From: Prevotella sp.
GTDB lineage: Bacteria; Bacteroidota; Bacteroidia; Bacteroidales; Bacteroidaceae
DNA length: 64,000 nt
NCBI GenBank assembly: GCA_022511075.1
Contig: JAFLSE010000007.1
Coordinates: 1-64,000 of the forward strand
Direction: 5' to 3'
Shown one piece after another: positions 35,955-43,875 of the stretch (within the stretch, counting starts at the first letter, position 1; each line of letters starts with the position of its first letter). The translations under genes were made by a program, and so were the position numbers. The notes beneath the pieces were generated by a model. That model did no database searches. It was not told where the DNA came from and was given only the letters and a program-made list of their open reading frames with translations.

Positions 35955-36116
35955 ATGAAAGAATATGTAAAGCCACAAATGGAGATTGTGGAAATGGAAA
36001 TGCAACAAATGTTGGCTACTAGTTTTAGTTATGATGACAGCGCAGATGGTCCTGCTAACGCAAGAAAACGAGATGTTTCTCCTATGTGGGACGATGATGA
36101 AGATGACGTAGAATAA
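35955..36116 (+). CDS. 53-residue peptide downstream of the C10 protease
   Basis: A short gene starting with ATG at 35955 and ending TAA at 36116, between the protease stop and a strong terminator. An A/G-rich AAAGAAAGGAATAA run precedes it. The peptide begins MKEYVKPQMEIVEMEMQQML, a pattern I know from many small Bacteroidales proteins (K-P-x-x-E-V/I-V-E-x-x), continues with ATSFSYDDSADG and ends in a very acidic tail (WDDDEDDVE). There is no signal peptide. Function is unknown; leader-peptide-like N-terminus, protease inhibitor or protease substrate are all possible. Confidence 0.75.
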   Translation: MKEYVKPQMEIVEMEMQQMLATSFSYDDSADGPANARKRDVSPMWDDDEDDVE

Positions 36117-36137
36117 TATTCTAACAATTATGCAAGG

Positions 36138-36174
36138 GACGCTGGCACGCATATTAGTGTGCCAGCGTCTTTTT
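36138..36174 (+). terminator. Rho-independent terminator of the protease operon
   Basis: Perfect 11-bp stem GACGCTGGCAC (36138-36148) with GTGCCAGCGTC (36159-36169), a 10-nt loop and TTTTT after it. Confidence 0.93.
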
Positions 36175-36231
36175 GTATTTGAACATAGGTGAAAATGTTC
36201 ATGCACTTACGTATGTTTGCTTTTTGACGGG

Positions 36232-36307
36232 CGTGCGAATATCTTGCAGCGACCGCTGCAAAGTCTTGCGGCGTTCGGTGCAAAGTCTTGCGGCGGCCGC
36301 TGCAAGC
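36232..36307. repeat. 22-bp tandem repeat array
   Basis: Units at 36232-36253 (diverged), 36254-36275, 36276-36297 and a partial unit at 36298-36307. The two best units share TGCAAAGTCTTGCGGCG exactly (36257-36273 and 36279-36295). Each carries GCAA/CTTGC dyads. GC content is far above the surrounding AT-rich spacer. It lies between a terminator and the promoter of the PorE-like gene. Confidence 0.85.
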
Positions 36308-36416
36308 ATGTTTTGGGGAAGATTGCTTGTGAAACAAAAGAAACAGTCTTGAAGCTGTTTCAATTGCAAAGATACAAAATTTAAAGGGGAAATGCAAATA
36401 TTTTAGTAATTTTTTG

Positions 36417-36424
36417 TATCTTTG
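36417..36424 (+). promoter_or_regulatory. -7 box of the PorE-like gene
   Basis: TATCTTTG is a full match to the -7 consensus. It overlaps the first codons of an alternative TTG start at 36414, which shows that the true start is downstream, at 36444 or 36447. No clear TTTG is found at -33. Confidence 0.65.
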
Positions 36425-36443
36425 CATCGCAATATTAAAAGAG

Positions 36444-38447
36444 ATGATGCGCAGGAGTTTTTCTTTTATACTGGCAACATTGTTTTTGACTCTGCTTGTG
36501 AGTTGCGGTCCTGATTCACACGTGAAGAAGGGCGACAAGTTCTTTGCGCTTGGAGAATACTTTGACGCTGCGGCAGAATATAAGAAGGCATATTCGTCGA
36601 CACCGGCAAAGGAGAGAGACGCGAGAGGGCAAAGGGCTATGAAAATGGCAGAGTGCTACCGCAAACTGAACTACACCAACCAAGCGATTGCTGCATATAA
36701 CAATGCCGTGAGATATAAGCAGGACGACAGTCTTACGGCACTTTACTTGGGGCAGCAGTTGATGAAAAACGGCAGATACAGAGAGGCGGAGAAACAGTTT
36801 GCGATTGCTGCCGACTCGTTGGGCAAAAGTCATCCGTTGGTGAAGGCAGGTATGCAGTCGGCTCAAATGGCGGCGCAATGGAAAGAGGAAGGCTCATACT
36901 ATACAGTGAAGAGAGAGAACCTGTTTAACTCGCGCCGTGCCGACTATAGTCCGGTATTGGCGGGTGACAACTACGACCAACTATATTTCACGAGTACGCG
37001 CAACCAATCGCGCGGCGACGATATCAGCGGAATAACGGGAACGAAGAACGGTGATATATTTGTCTCCATAAAGGATGAGAAAGGAAAATGGCAGCGTCCG
37101 CAGGCAATAGACACCGAGCTGAACAGCAACGACGACGAGGGAGCGTGCTCCATTACCCCAGACGGGCGGACGATGTACCTGACGCAATGCAAGACAGACC
37201 CGTCGTATCCGCGATACGCGCAGATAAGCACCTCGCGGCGAAGTGATGCAACGTGGGGCAAGAGCACGTATCTTGAAATAACACGCGACACGCTGTCTAA
37301 CTATGCCCACCCTGCGATTTCGCCCGACGGACAATGGCTATACTTCACGAGTGATATGCCCGGAGGACAGGGCGGACTCGACATCTGGAGGATAATGATA
37401 ACCGCAAACGGGCTCGTTGGACTTGAAAACCTCGGTGCGCCTATAAACACTCCCGGCGACGAGGAGTTTCCGACATTCCGACCCAACGGCGACCTTTACT
37501 TCTCGAGCAACGGACACCCGGGATTGGGAGGGCTCGACATCTTCATAGCAAAGCCCGACGAGAACGGCAAGGGCTGGAAGATAGAGCACCCGGGATATCC
37601 GCTGAACTCGCAGGGCGACGACTTCGGAATGACATTCGAAGGACTACACAACCGTGGCTTCTTCTCAAGCAACCGCGGCGACGGCAAGGGATGGGACCAC
37701 ATATACAGCTTTGAGAAAGAGGAGATTATACAGACAGTGAAAGGATGGGTGTATGAGCGCGACGGCTACGAACTGCCATCTGCACAGGTGTATATGGTGG
37801 GAAGCGACGGAACGAACATAATACACAACGTGAAGGGCGACGGCTCGTTTACGGCAGAGCTGACACCGGGTGTCGATTATCTCTTCTTGGGTGTTTGCAA
37901 GGGATTCCTCAACCATAAGGAGGAGCTGCAGGTGGTGCGCACAGCGGAATCGGTGGAACACGTGTTGCAGTTCCCGTTGGCATCAATAAGTGCCCCAGTG
38001 CTGATAGACAACATCTTCTATGACTTCGACAAAGCCACTCTGCGCCCAGAGTCTGAAAAGGCTCTCGACAGTCTGGTGCTGCTGCTCAACGATAATCCTA
38101 ACGTTACAATAGAATTGAGCGCGCACACCGACTACCGAGGCTCTGACAAATATAATAAGGTATTGAGCCAAAGGCGTGCAGAGTCGGTGGTAAACTATCT
38201 TATAGACCACGGCATTGCGAAAGATCGCCTTACTCCTGTGGGCTATGGCGAGGAGCGACCGAAAAAGATAAGGAAACGCCTCACTGAACGTTATCCGTTC
38301 TTGAAGGAGAACGACGAACTGACGGAGGATTTCATAAAACAGCTTACACCCGAGCAACAGGAATTGTGCAACCAGCTAAACCGCAGGACGGAGTTCCGTG
38401 TGCTGCGCACCACATACGGCTTGTTCGACGAAACCATAGGCAAATGA
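36444..38447 (+). CDS. PorE-like OmpA family lipoprotein
   Basis: A 667-residue lipoprotein (signal ending LLVSC, then GPDSH). Domains in order: TPR repeats (about 15-140), a PD40/WD40-like propeller (about 155-420, with repeated P-A-I-S-P-D-G-x-x-L/M-Y-F/L blades), a carboxypeptidase-regulatory-like domain (about 430-520, GWVYERDGYELPSAQVYM) and an OmpA C-terminal peptidoglycan-binding domain (about 530-650, HTDYRGSDKYNKVLSQRRA). This order is that of PorE (PG1058) of the type IX secretion system in Porphyromonas gingivalis, where it links the machine to peptidoglycan. The stop overlaps the next start as ATGA. Confidence 0.85.
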   Translation: MMRRSFSFILATLFLTLLVSCGPDSHVKKGDKFFALGEYFDAAAEYKKAYSSTPAKERDARGQRAMKMAECYRKLNYTNQAIAAYNNAVRYKQDDSLTALYLGQQLMKNGRYREAEKQFAIAADSLGKSHPLVKAGMQSAQMAAQWKEEGSYYTVKRENLFNSRRADYSPVLAGDNYDQLYFTSTRNQSRGDDISGITGTKNGDIFVSIKDEKGKWQRPQAIDTELNSNDDEGACSITPDGRTMYLTQCKTDPSYPRYAQISTSRRSDATWGKSTYLEITRDTLSNYAHPAISPDGQWLYFTSDMPGGQGGLDIWRIMITANGLVGLENLGAPINTPGDEEFPTFRPNGDLYFSSNGHPGLGGLDIFIAKPDENGKGWKIEHPGYPLNSQGDDFGMTFEGLHNRGFFSSNRGDGKGWDHIYSFEKEEIIQTVKGWVYERDGYELPSAQVYMVGSDGTNIIHNVKGDGSFTAELTPGVDYLFLGVCKGFLNHKEELQVVRTAESVEHVLQFPLASISAPVLIDNIFYDFDKATLRPESEKALDSLVLLLNDNPNVTIELSAHTDYRGSDKYNKVLSQRRAESVVNYLIDHGIAKDRLTPVGYGEERPKKIRKRLTERYPFLKENDELTEDFIKQLTPEQQELCNQLNRRTEFRVLRTTYGLFDETIGK

Positions 38448-39826
38448 TTATGGAAACGGAGTTGGAAGGACGGTTGCCGAGTGCCTTTGTGGAGTACACC
38501 CGAAGGATGATGGGCGAAGAGTTGTTTGGCAGGTTCATTTGCGGAATGAGTGAGCCTTGCCCCAACAGTCTGCGGGTGAATAAAGCCAAGATGCAAGATT
38601 TGTCGCAGCTCGATACCCTGTCATCTATGCGGCAGCAAGTGCCGTGGTGCGACAGCGGATATTATCTTGCGGAGCGTCCTAACTACACTTTCGACCCTTT
38701 GCTGCACGCAGGATATTACTACGTGCAGGAAGCATCGTCGATGTTTGTACACAGTGTACTGCGCCAATATATCGACCGTCCTGTTATGATGCTCGATATG
38801 TGTGCCGCACCGGGCGGAAAGACAACGGCTGCCATCGGGGCACTGCCCGAAGAGAGCATTGTGGTGAGCAACGAGCCTGTGCGCCAGCGTGCCAACATAT
38901 TGGCGGAGAACGTGCAGAAGTGGGGTAGTGCCTTGCACATCGTTACCTGCAACTATCCGCGCGACTATGCCAAGTCGGGGCTTATGTTTGATGTCGTTCT
39001 ATGCGATGTGCCCTGCTCTGGCGAGGGAATGTTCCGCAAGGATGAGGGTGCTATCAGTGAATGGAGTGTTGCAAACGTGGAGAAATGCAGCCGACTGCAA
39101 CGTGAGATTGTTGCCGATGCTTGGAAGTGCCTGAGGCCGGGAGGGATATTAATATATAGTACCTGTACATATAATATAAAGGAGAACGAAGAGAACGTGC
39201 GCTGGATAAGCGAGGAACTCGGCGCAGATGTGCTGCCCGTAGAGATAGGAGAGGGGTGGGGCATAACAGGCTCGCTGCTCGAAGGTTTCGCGTTGCCTGT
39301 ATTTCGTTTCATTCCCGGTGTGAGTCGTGGCGAAGGTCTGTTTATGGCTGTATTGCGAAAGACTGACGACGATGCAGCTGCCAACAGGCGCATGAAACCG
39401 TCAAGGCTGAAAACAGCGAAGTTTGAACACCAATGGCTCATAAATCAAGATGATTATTGCATATACACCCATAAGGACAGGTATATTGCCGTGCCGCGCC
39501 AGATGGCAGATATCTATGCCGTTGCCTGTCAGTCGCTCAATGTTGTTTCGGCAGGAGTAACCCTCGGCGAACAAAAGGGTAGGGATATTGTTCCGCATCA
39601 GTCGCTTGCGTTGTCGACGGCGCTTCACACCGATGCCTTCCCCTGTGTGGAACTCACATACGAACAGGCAATAAGCTATCTGCGCAAGGAAACTATCGTT
39701 CTTGACGATGGTGTTGAGCGTGGTTTTGTGATTGTAAAATATAAGAATGCACCGCTCGGCTTTGTGAAGAACATCGGCAACCGTGCCAACAATCTTTATC
39801 CGCAGGAGTGGAGAATAAGGAATTAG
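38444..39826 (+). CDS. rRNA cytosine-C5-methyltransferase (RsmF/NOL1-NOP2-Sun type)
   Basis: A 460-residue cytoplasmic enzyme that methylates a cytosine of rRNA with S-adenosylmethionine. The SAM site is DMCAAPGGKT, and the two catalytic cysteines are in CDVPCSGEG and STCTYNIKENE. A C-terminal domain (about 325-460) binds RNA, as in RsmF. The start at ATG 38444 overlaps the PorE-like stop; an ATG two codons later is also possible. Related to a tRNA methylase fold, so the exact target nucleotide is not certain. Confidence 0.9.
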   Translation: MIMETELEGRLPSAFVEYTRRMMGEELFGRFICGMSEPCPNSLRVNKAKMQDLSQLDTLSSMRQQVPWCDSGYYLAERPNYTFDPLLHAGYYYVQEASSMFVHSVLRQYIDRPVMMLDMCAAPGGKTTAAIGALPEESIVVSNEPVRQRANILAENVQKWGSALHIVTCNYPRDYAKSGLMFDVVLCDVPCSGEGMFRKDEGAISEWSVANVEKCSRLQREIVADAWKCLRPGGILIYSTCTYNIKENEENVRWISEELGADVLPVEIGEGWGITGSLLEGFALPVFRFIPGVSRGEGLFMAVLRKTDDDAAANRRMKPSRLKTAKFEHQWLINQDDYCIYTHKDRYIAVPRQMADIYAVACQSLNVVSAGVTLGEQKGRDIVPHQSLALSTALHTDAFPCVELTYEQAISYLRKETIVLDDGVERGFVIVKYKNAPLGFVKNIGNRANNLYPQEWRIRN

Positions 39827-39839
39827 GTTTACTTAATCC

Positions 39840-41522
39840 TTATTTCCCGTACTTTTCTATCAGCGATTGCGCCTGCGTGTCGCCTAATTGCTTGGCTTTT
39901 TCAAGGTTTTTTGTTCCTGCTGCCTTGTCGCCTTTCAGGCATTGGGCAAGTCCGAGGAACAGGTAGCCGTCGCTGTTTTCCGATTCAAGGTTTATCAGTT
40001 GCTGGGCGGTGTCAATGGCGTCGTCGTAGAGCTTCACCCTTATCTCCAACGATGCTTTCTCGGCATAGTAGAAAGCGTTGCGGTCGTCCTTGCTTATGGC
40101 TTGGCGAATGTCGTTGAGAGCCTGCTGGAACAGGCGGCACTTCGATTCAGCCTCGAAACGTATGTAATAGAAACGGTCGTTAACCTGCGGCATCAGTTTC
40201 TCATATACGTTGAGGTCTTGCACAGCCTCGCGCATCTTGCCCTGCGCCATTCGTGCCTCGGCACGTGCCCAGAAATATGGTGCGGCATCACGGATGTAAG
40301 GCTCACTGAATGTGGCTACGGCACTATCGAGAAGAGCAAGCATTGTAATGCTGTCACCAGTCTGTTCCTTGCAGCGTGCCGCACCATAGTAGTTTTCTGC
40401 GGTGGCATTGCCGTTGTCTATCAGTTGCTTGTACACGTCGTATGCCTCGGCATACTGTTTCTGCGAGAACTTTATCTGTGCCTTCACCTCCAAATAGAGC
40501 GGCTGTGGATTCTGGGTGTATGCCTTGTTAATAGCATCTTCGGCAAATTCGAGTGTCCACGGGGCATACTGCTTTTCAGGCTGCTCATAGAGTTGGTGGC
40601 TGTATATCATACGCGCGTATGTATAATATGTGTCGTCGAGTTCCGTGCCTGTCTTTATCGCCTGCTGCATGTCACGGTCGGCATCGGCATGGCGGCCTGC
40701 CCTTGCGAGCGATTGCGCCCTGCTTTTGTAGCCCTCCGCACTGTTGGGGAACTTCTTGATAAAATCCTCTATTGTCGTTGCCAGCGTGAGCGAGTCTGCC
40801 ATCGTCTGCATTGTCATCAGCGTAACGGTGGCTTCCTTTATGTCGTCGGGCAGGGCTTTCTTCAGCATGGTCTTGCTCAGCGTGGGGTCGTTTATCATCA
40901 GCGGCTTTGCAGTAAGGTCGGTTGCCATTCTCACGTCGGTGGCATATCCGTTCTTGTCGCCGTTTGCCGGCTGCTGCATTATTCCCACCACCTCGCCGTT
41001 GTCGTTAAGCACGGGACAGCCTCCGGCGGTTTCCGGCACTTGCATCTGCAGCGTATAATAGGAGTATTTGTCGGCAGGCTGCTCAACCCTCGTTACCGTG
41101 CCCATCACGGCCTCGGGAGTCTTCTTCACGGCGTATGGCATAAACCATGCTATGTTGTCTTTTTGCAGGGCTGATGCAGCGAGTGTCACGGGCTGTGTCT
41201 TGCCGGCGCTTACCTTGAACTTCGCCACGTCGTAGATGTCGTTTGCTCCGATGATGCACTCCACCTGCTGCTCCACGCCGTTTGCGTCTATGACCACGGC
41301 ACGGCTTGCACCCTTGAACGGGGTGAAGTTTGCCACTGCCTCGCCGTCGGTGCCAACATAAAAGCCGCAGTAACTGCCTATGAGGTTGCCGTTGGTTGAG
41401 AATGTTTTCAGCGTGAATGTTGTCTTTGCCACGTTCTTTGCCCATTTGGCTTGCGCGTGGGCGTAGTTTGCAAACAAAGTCATTAGCGCTGCGAGGAGCA
41501 ACGCAGGTATCGTTGTTTTCAT
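39840..41522 (-). CDS. Degenerate trypsin-like protein with TPR repeats
   Basis: A 560-residue exported protein (signal 1-23, ending AHAQ). The N-terminal 200 residues have the strand order of an S1C serine protease but not its catalytic site: the Ser loop reads TAGGCPVLND instead of GNSGGP, and the region where the active His normally sits reads GFYVGTDGEAVANFTPF. From about 260 on there are TPR-like repeats (e.g. ARAGRHADADRDMQQAI, LFLGLAQCLKGDKAAG). Likely a periplasmic scaffold or substrate-binding protein. It is the last gene of an operon with prs and a ThiE-like gene; no functional link is obvious. Confidence 0.75.
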   Translation of the reverse strand: MKTTIPALLLAALMTLFANYAHAQAKWAKNVAKTTFTLKTFSTNGNLIGSYCGFYVGTDGEAVANFTPFKGASRAVVIDANGVEQQVECIIGANDIYDVAKFKVSAGKTQPVTLAASALQKDNIAWFMPYAVKKTPEAVMGTVTRVEQPADKYSYYTLQMQVPETAGGCPVLNDNGEVVGIMQQPANGDKNGYATDVRMATDLTAKPLMINDPTLSKTMLKKALPDDIKEATVTLMTMQTMADSLTLATTIEDFIKKFPNSAEGYKSRAQSLARAGRHADADRDMQQAIKTGTELDDTYYTYARMIYSHQLYEQPEKQYAPWTLEFAEDAINKAYTQNPQPLYLEVKAQIKFSQKQYAEAYDVYKQLIDNGNATAENYYGAARCKEQTGDSITMLALLDSAVATFSEPYIRDAAPYFWARAEARMAQGKMREAVQDLNVYEKLMPQVNDRFYYIRFEAESKCRLFQQALNDIRQAISKDDRNAFYYAEKASLEIRVKLYDDAIDTAQQLINLESENSDGYLFLGLAQCLKGDKAAGTKNLEKAKQLGDTQAQSLIEKYGK

Positions 41523-41539
41523 CTATGTGATATTGGTTT

Positions 41540-42478
41540 TTACAATAGGTACTGGCTGCTTATGCTCTCGTTGTTGATGACACGGCGGATTGTCTCTGCA
41601 AACATGTCTGCCACCGACAGCTGCTTCACCTTGGCGCAGCGGTTGGAGTAGGGGATAGAGTCGGTGAACACCAGTTCCTCGAGTGCCGAGTTCTGCACCC
41701 TCTCGCTTGCCGGGCCGCTCATGACGCAGTGGCTTGCGCAGGCACGCACCGTTATTGCACCAGCCTCTTTCATTATGTCGGCAGCCTTGGTTATTGTGCC
41801 GGCCGTGTCCACCATGTCGTCGATTATTATCACGTTCTTGTCCTTCACGTCGCCGATAATCTGCATTGATGCAACCACGTTGGCGCGAGCCCTCGTCTTG
41901 TTGCACAGCACGAGCGGACAGCCGAGGTATTTTGAGTATGAGCTTGCACGCTTTGAGCCGCCCACGTCGGGTGAGGCTATTACAAGGTTGTCGAGGTTGA
42001 GGCTCTGTATATAGGGCAGTATCACGCCCGAAGCATAGAGATGGTCGACGGGCACGTTGAAGAAGCCCTGTATCTGGTCGGCGTGCAGATCCATTGTTAT
42101 GAGCCTGTCAATGCCGGCTACGCCCAGTATGTCTGCTATGAGTTTTGCCCCTATGCTCACGCGCGGCTTGTCCTTGCGGTCCTGTCGTGCCCAGCCGAAG
42201 TAGGGTATCACGGCGTTTATCGTTCTTGCCGACGCACGCTTTGCCGCATCAATCATGAGCAGCAGCTCCATAAGGTTGTCGCTGTTGGGGAAGGTGCTCT
42301 GCACTAAGAACAGGTCGCGTCCGCGGACACTCTCCTCGTATGACACGGCGAACTCGCCGTCGGAAAACTTCGTGATTACAAGTTGTCCTAACGGGCAATT
42401 TAAACTTTGGCATATCTTTTCAGCAAGATATCTTGTGTTTGTGCCGGAAAAGACCAAAAAAGAATTTCTTTCACTCAT
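41540..42478 (-). CDS. prs: Ribose-phosphate pyrophosphokinase
   Basis: A 312-residue cytoplasmic enzyme that makes PRPP from ribose 5-phosphate and ATP. FSDGEF, the RQDRKDKPR stretch, the DLHADQIQGFF loop and the PRPP-binding IIIDDMVDTAGT motif are present. The ATG at 42478 gives the normal N-terminus (MSERNSFLVFSG); the open frame extends upstream into the ThiE-like gene and that part is not coding. Downstream gap to the trypsin-like gene is 17 bp. Confidence 0.96.
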   Translation of the reverse strand: MSERNSFLVFSGTNTRYLAEKICQSLNCPLGQLVITKFSDGEFAVSYEESVRGRDLFLVQSTFPNSDNLMELLLMIDAAKRASARTINAVIPYFGWARQDRKDKPRVSIGAKLIADILGVAGIDRLITMDLHADQIQGFFNVPVDHLYASGVILPYIQSLNLDNLVIASPDVGGSKRASSYSKYLGCPLVLCNKTRARANVVASMQIIGDVKDKNVIIIDDMVDTAGTITKAADIMKEAGAITVRACASHCVMSGPASERVQNSALEELVFTDSIPYSNRCAKVKQLSVADMFAETIRRVINNESISSQYLL

Positions 42479-42491
42479 AGTTTTATTTAAT

Positions 42492-43097
42492 TCATATTTT
42501 TTTTCGTAGTTTTTCAAAGTGGGCGAGCAACTGATTGTAGTCAGTGCCGTTGTGGATGTCGAACTTGTTCCATAGGTCGCTGCACACCACCACGCCGCCG
42601 AATCCCAATTCTTTTGCCGCATGAATGTTGTCGATGGTTATGCCGCCCATAGCATATACGTGTCGGTCGATAAGTCCATGCTTGTGGGCTGCCTTTAGTT
42701 GCTCGTATGTATGCGCAAGTTGCACGTTTTCTATGTTGGTGTTGGAGAAAACCCAGTCTAAAAACACATAGCTTGAGCGGCTTTTCATGCTTTTGAGCAT
42801 AGACAGGTCACTGCATGTGCGGCTAACGTGTCCGCGGAATCCGATAGGCGGATTCTCGCTTGGGTCGTCGATGTGTATTCCTTGCAGCCTGTATTCCTCT
42901 TTGAGATAGTAGTGCTCGTGCACCACCACTTTATTAAGGTAATTGTCTGGCAGGAGTGTCAACAGCCGCTCTGCATACATCGGGGAGGAATCGGGCTTGT
43001 ACAAGTGGAGCATGTCGAGTCCCGACTCGAAGAGGCGCTCAATAATCTTGTTCTCCTCCACGAAGAATGTGGGCTGTGTCATTACGATAAGTTTCAT
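42492..43097 (-). CDS. Thiamine phosphate synthase-like protein (ThiE/TenI family)
   Basis: A 201-residue TIM-barrel protein. DMLHLYKPD, HYYLKEEYRLQGIHID and YAMGGITIDNIHAAKELGFGGVVV match the ThiE/TenI family, whose C-terminal GGI loop binds phosphate. No thiamine genes are nearby and no TPP riboswitch was seen upstream, so it may be a TenI-type protein and not the main thiamine phosphate synthase. It starts the operon with prs, from a TACCTTTG promoter box at 43136-43129. Confidence 0.82.
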   Translation of the reverse strand: MKLIVMTQPTFFVEENKIIERLFESGLDMLHLYKPDSSPMYAERLLTLLPDNYLNKVVVHEHYYLKEEYRLQGIHIDDPSENPPIGFRGHVSRTCSDLSMLKSMKSRSSYVFLDWVFSNTNIENVQLAHTYEQLKAAHKHGLIDRHVYAMGGITIDNIHAAKELGFGGVVVCSDLWNKFDIHNGTDYNQLLAHFEKLRKKI

Positions 43098-43128
43098 TGT
43101 CTATGCTATGATTCTCGTATTTACGATG

Positions 43129-43136
43129 CAAAGGTA
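43129..43136 (-). promoter_or_regulatory. -7 box of the thiE-like/prs operon
   Basis: TACCTTTG on the minus strand (43136 to 43129), 31 bp upstream of the ThiE-like start codon. The -33 region is weak. Confidence 0.6.
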
Positions 43137-43257
43137 CTACTTTTATTTCTAATAACGAAATTAAGCGTGTTAAAAGTTATACAGGCAAGATAAAAAGATA
43201 TGATTTGACAAGAAAGACGAAAAAATATACTTGTATGCTAAAAAAGCCTTTAAAATG

Positions 43258-43289
43258 TTTGGCGGTTTGCAAAAAAGGTAGTACCTTTG
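43258..43289 (+). promoter_or_regulatory. Promoter of the tRNA cluster
   Basis: TTTG (43258-43261), a 20-bp spacer and TACCTTTG (43282-43289), a perfect consensus promoter 63 bp before the first tRNA. Confidence 0.85.
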
Positions 43290-43352
43290 CACCGCGTTTG
43301 AGAGAAAACGCCTTCACGACTATGCTCAAAAGGCATTGCAGGTGATAGAAAT

Positions 43353-43425
43353 GCGGAAATAGCTCAGTTGGTAGAGCACAACCTTGCCAAGGTTGGGGTC
43401 GCGGGTCCGAGTCCCGTTTTCCGCT
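43353..43425 (+). tRNA. tRNA-Gly (GCC)
   Basis: 73 nt with a full cloverleaf: acceptor GCGGAAA pairs with TTTCCGC, discriminator T, D-arm AGCTCAGTTGGTAGAGC, anticodon loop with GCC, T-arm GCGGGTCCGAGTCCCGT. Identical in sequence to the fourth tRNA of the cluster. Confidence 0.97.
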
Positions 43426-43478
43426 CGATAAGATTGTGACAAAAGAGAGTATTGAAGGAATGTTTCTTCGAACTAAAA

Positions 43479-43560
43479 GCCCAGGTGGCGGAATTGGTAG
43501 ACGCGCACGTTTCAGGTGCGTGTGTCGAGAGGCGTGCAGGTTCGAGTCCTGTTCTGGGCA
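43479..43560 (+). tRNA. tRNA-Leu (CAG)
   Basis: 82 nt, class II with a long variable arm. Acceptor GCCCAGG pairs with TTCTGGGC, discriminator A. The anticodon stem CACGT/GCGTG encloses loop TTCAGGT, giving anticodon CAG. T-arm GCAGGTTCGAGTCCTGT. Confidence 0.95.
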
Positions 43561-43597
43561 CTCTTTTTTAGTCTTTTCGTAGTCAAGACAATTTGAT

Positions 43598-43681
43598 GGA
43601 GAGGTGGCGGAATTGGTAGACGCGCTACTTTGAGGGGGTAGTGTCAATTGTGACGTGGGAGTTCGAGTCTCCTTCTCTTCA
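43598..43681 (+). tRNA. tRNA-Leu (GAG)
   Basis: 84 nt, class II. Acceptor GGAGAGG pairs with TCTCTTC using G-T wobbles; discriminator A. Stem CTACT/GGTAG encloses TTGAGGG, giving anticodon GAG. T-arm GGGAGTTCGAGTCTCC. Confidence 0.94.
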
Positions 43682-43698
43682 CTTCAAATATTTGTTTT

Positions 43699-43771
43699 GC
43701 GGAAATAGCTCAGTTGGTAGAGCACAACCTTGCCAAGGTTGGGGTCGCGGGTCCGAGTCCCGTTTTCCGCT
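43699..43771 (+). tRNA. tRNA-Gly (GCC), second copy
   Basis: 73 nt, identical to the tRNA-Gly at 43353-43425. No poly-T hairpin terminator is evident after it. The 104 bp up to the next gene is AT-rich without other structure. Confidence 0.97.
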
Positions 43772-43875
43772 CTTTTGTTTATCAAATTAAATTTCAGTTT
43801 TTCTTAGGGGAGTCAATATGGAGCAACTTGGTGTTGCTGGTTGTTGCTATATTGAGCTTTATAAAAAATACAAAG

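Noticed and set aside
39888..41174. 428-codon open frame on the plus strand opposite the trypsin-like/TPR gene
   Set aside because: The sense protein has a signal peptide and TPR repeats; the antisense product is Cys/Leu/Val-rich noise.
42479..42622. 48-codon N-terminal extension of prs
   Set aside because: It overlaps the ThiE-like gene, and the usual PRPP synthetase N-terminus begins at the ATG at 42478.
43098..43281. TPP riboswitch upstream of the ThiE-like gene or in the tRNA leader
   Set aside because: The conserved CTGAGA and ACCTGA-type segments were not found.
43177..43647. 156-codon minus-strand frame across the tRNA genes
   Set aside because: It runs through three tRNA genes, which explain the sequence.
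43714..43875. Upstream extension of the 182-residue protein into the second tRNA-Gly
   Set aside because: The open frame through the tRNA is chance; the ATG at 43876 is the first sensible start.
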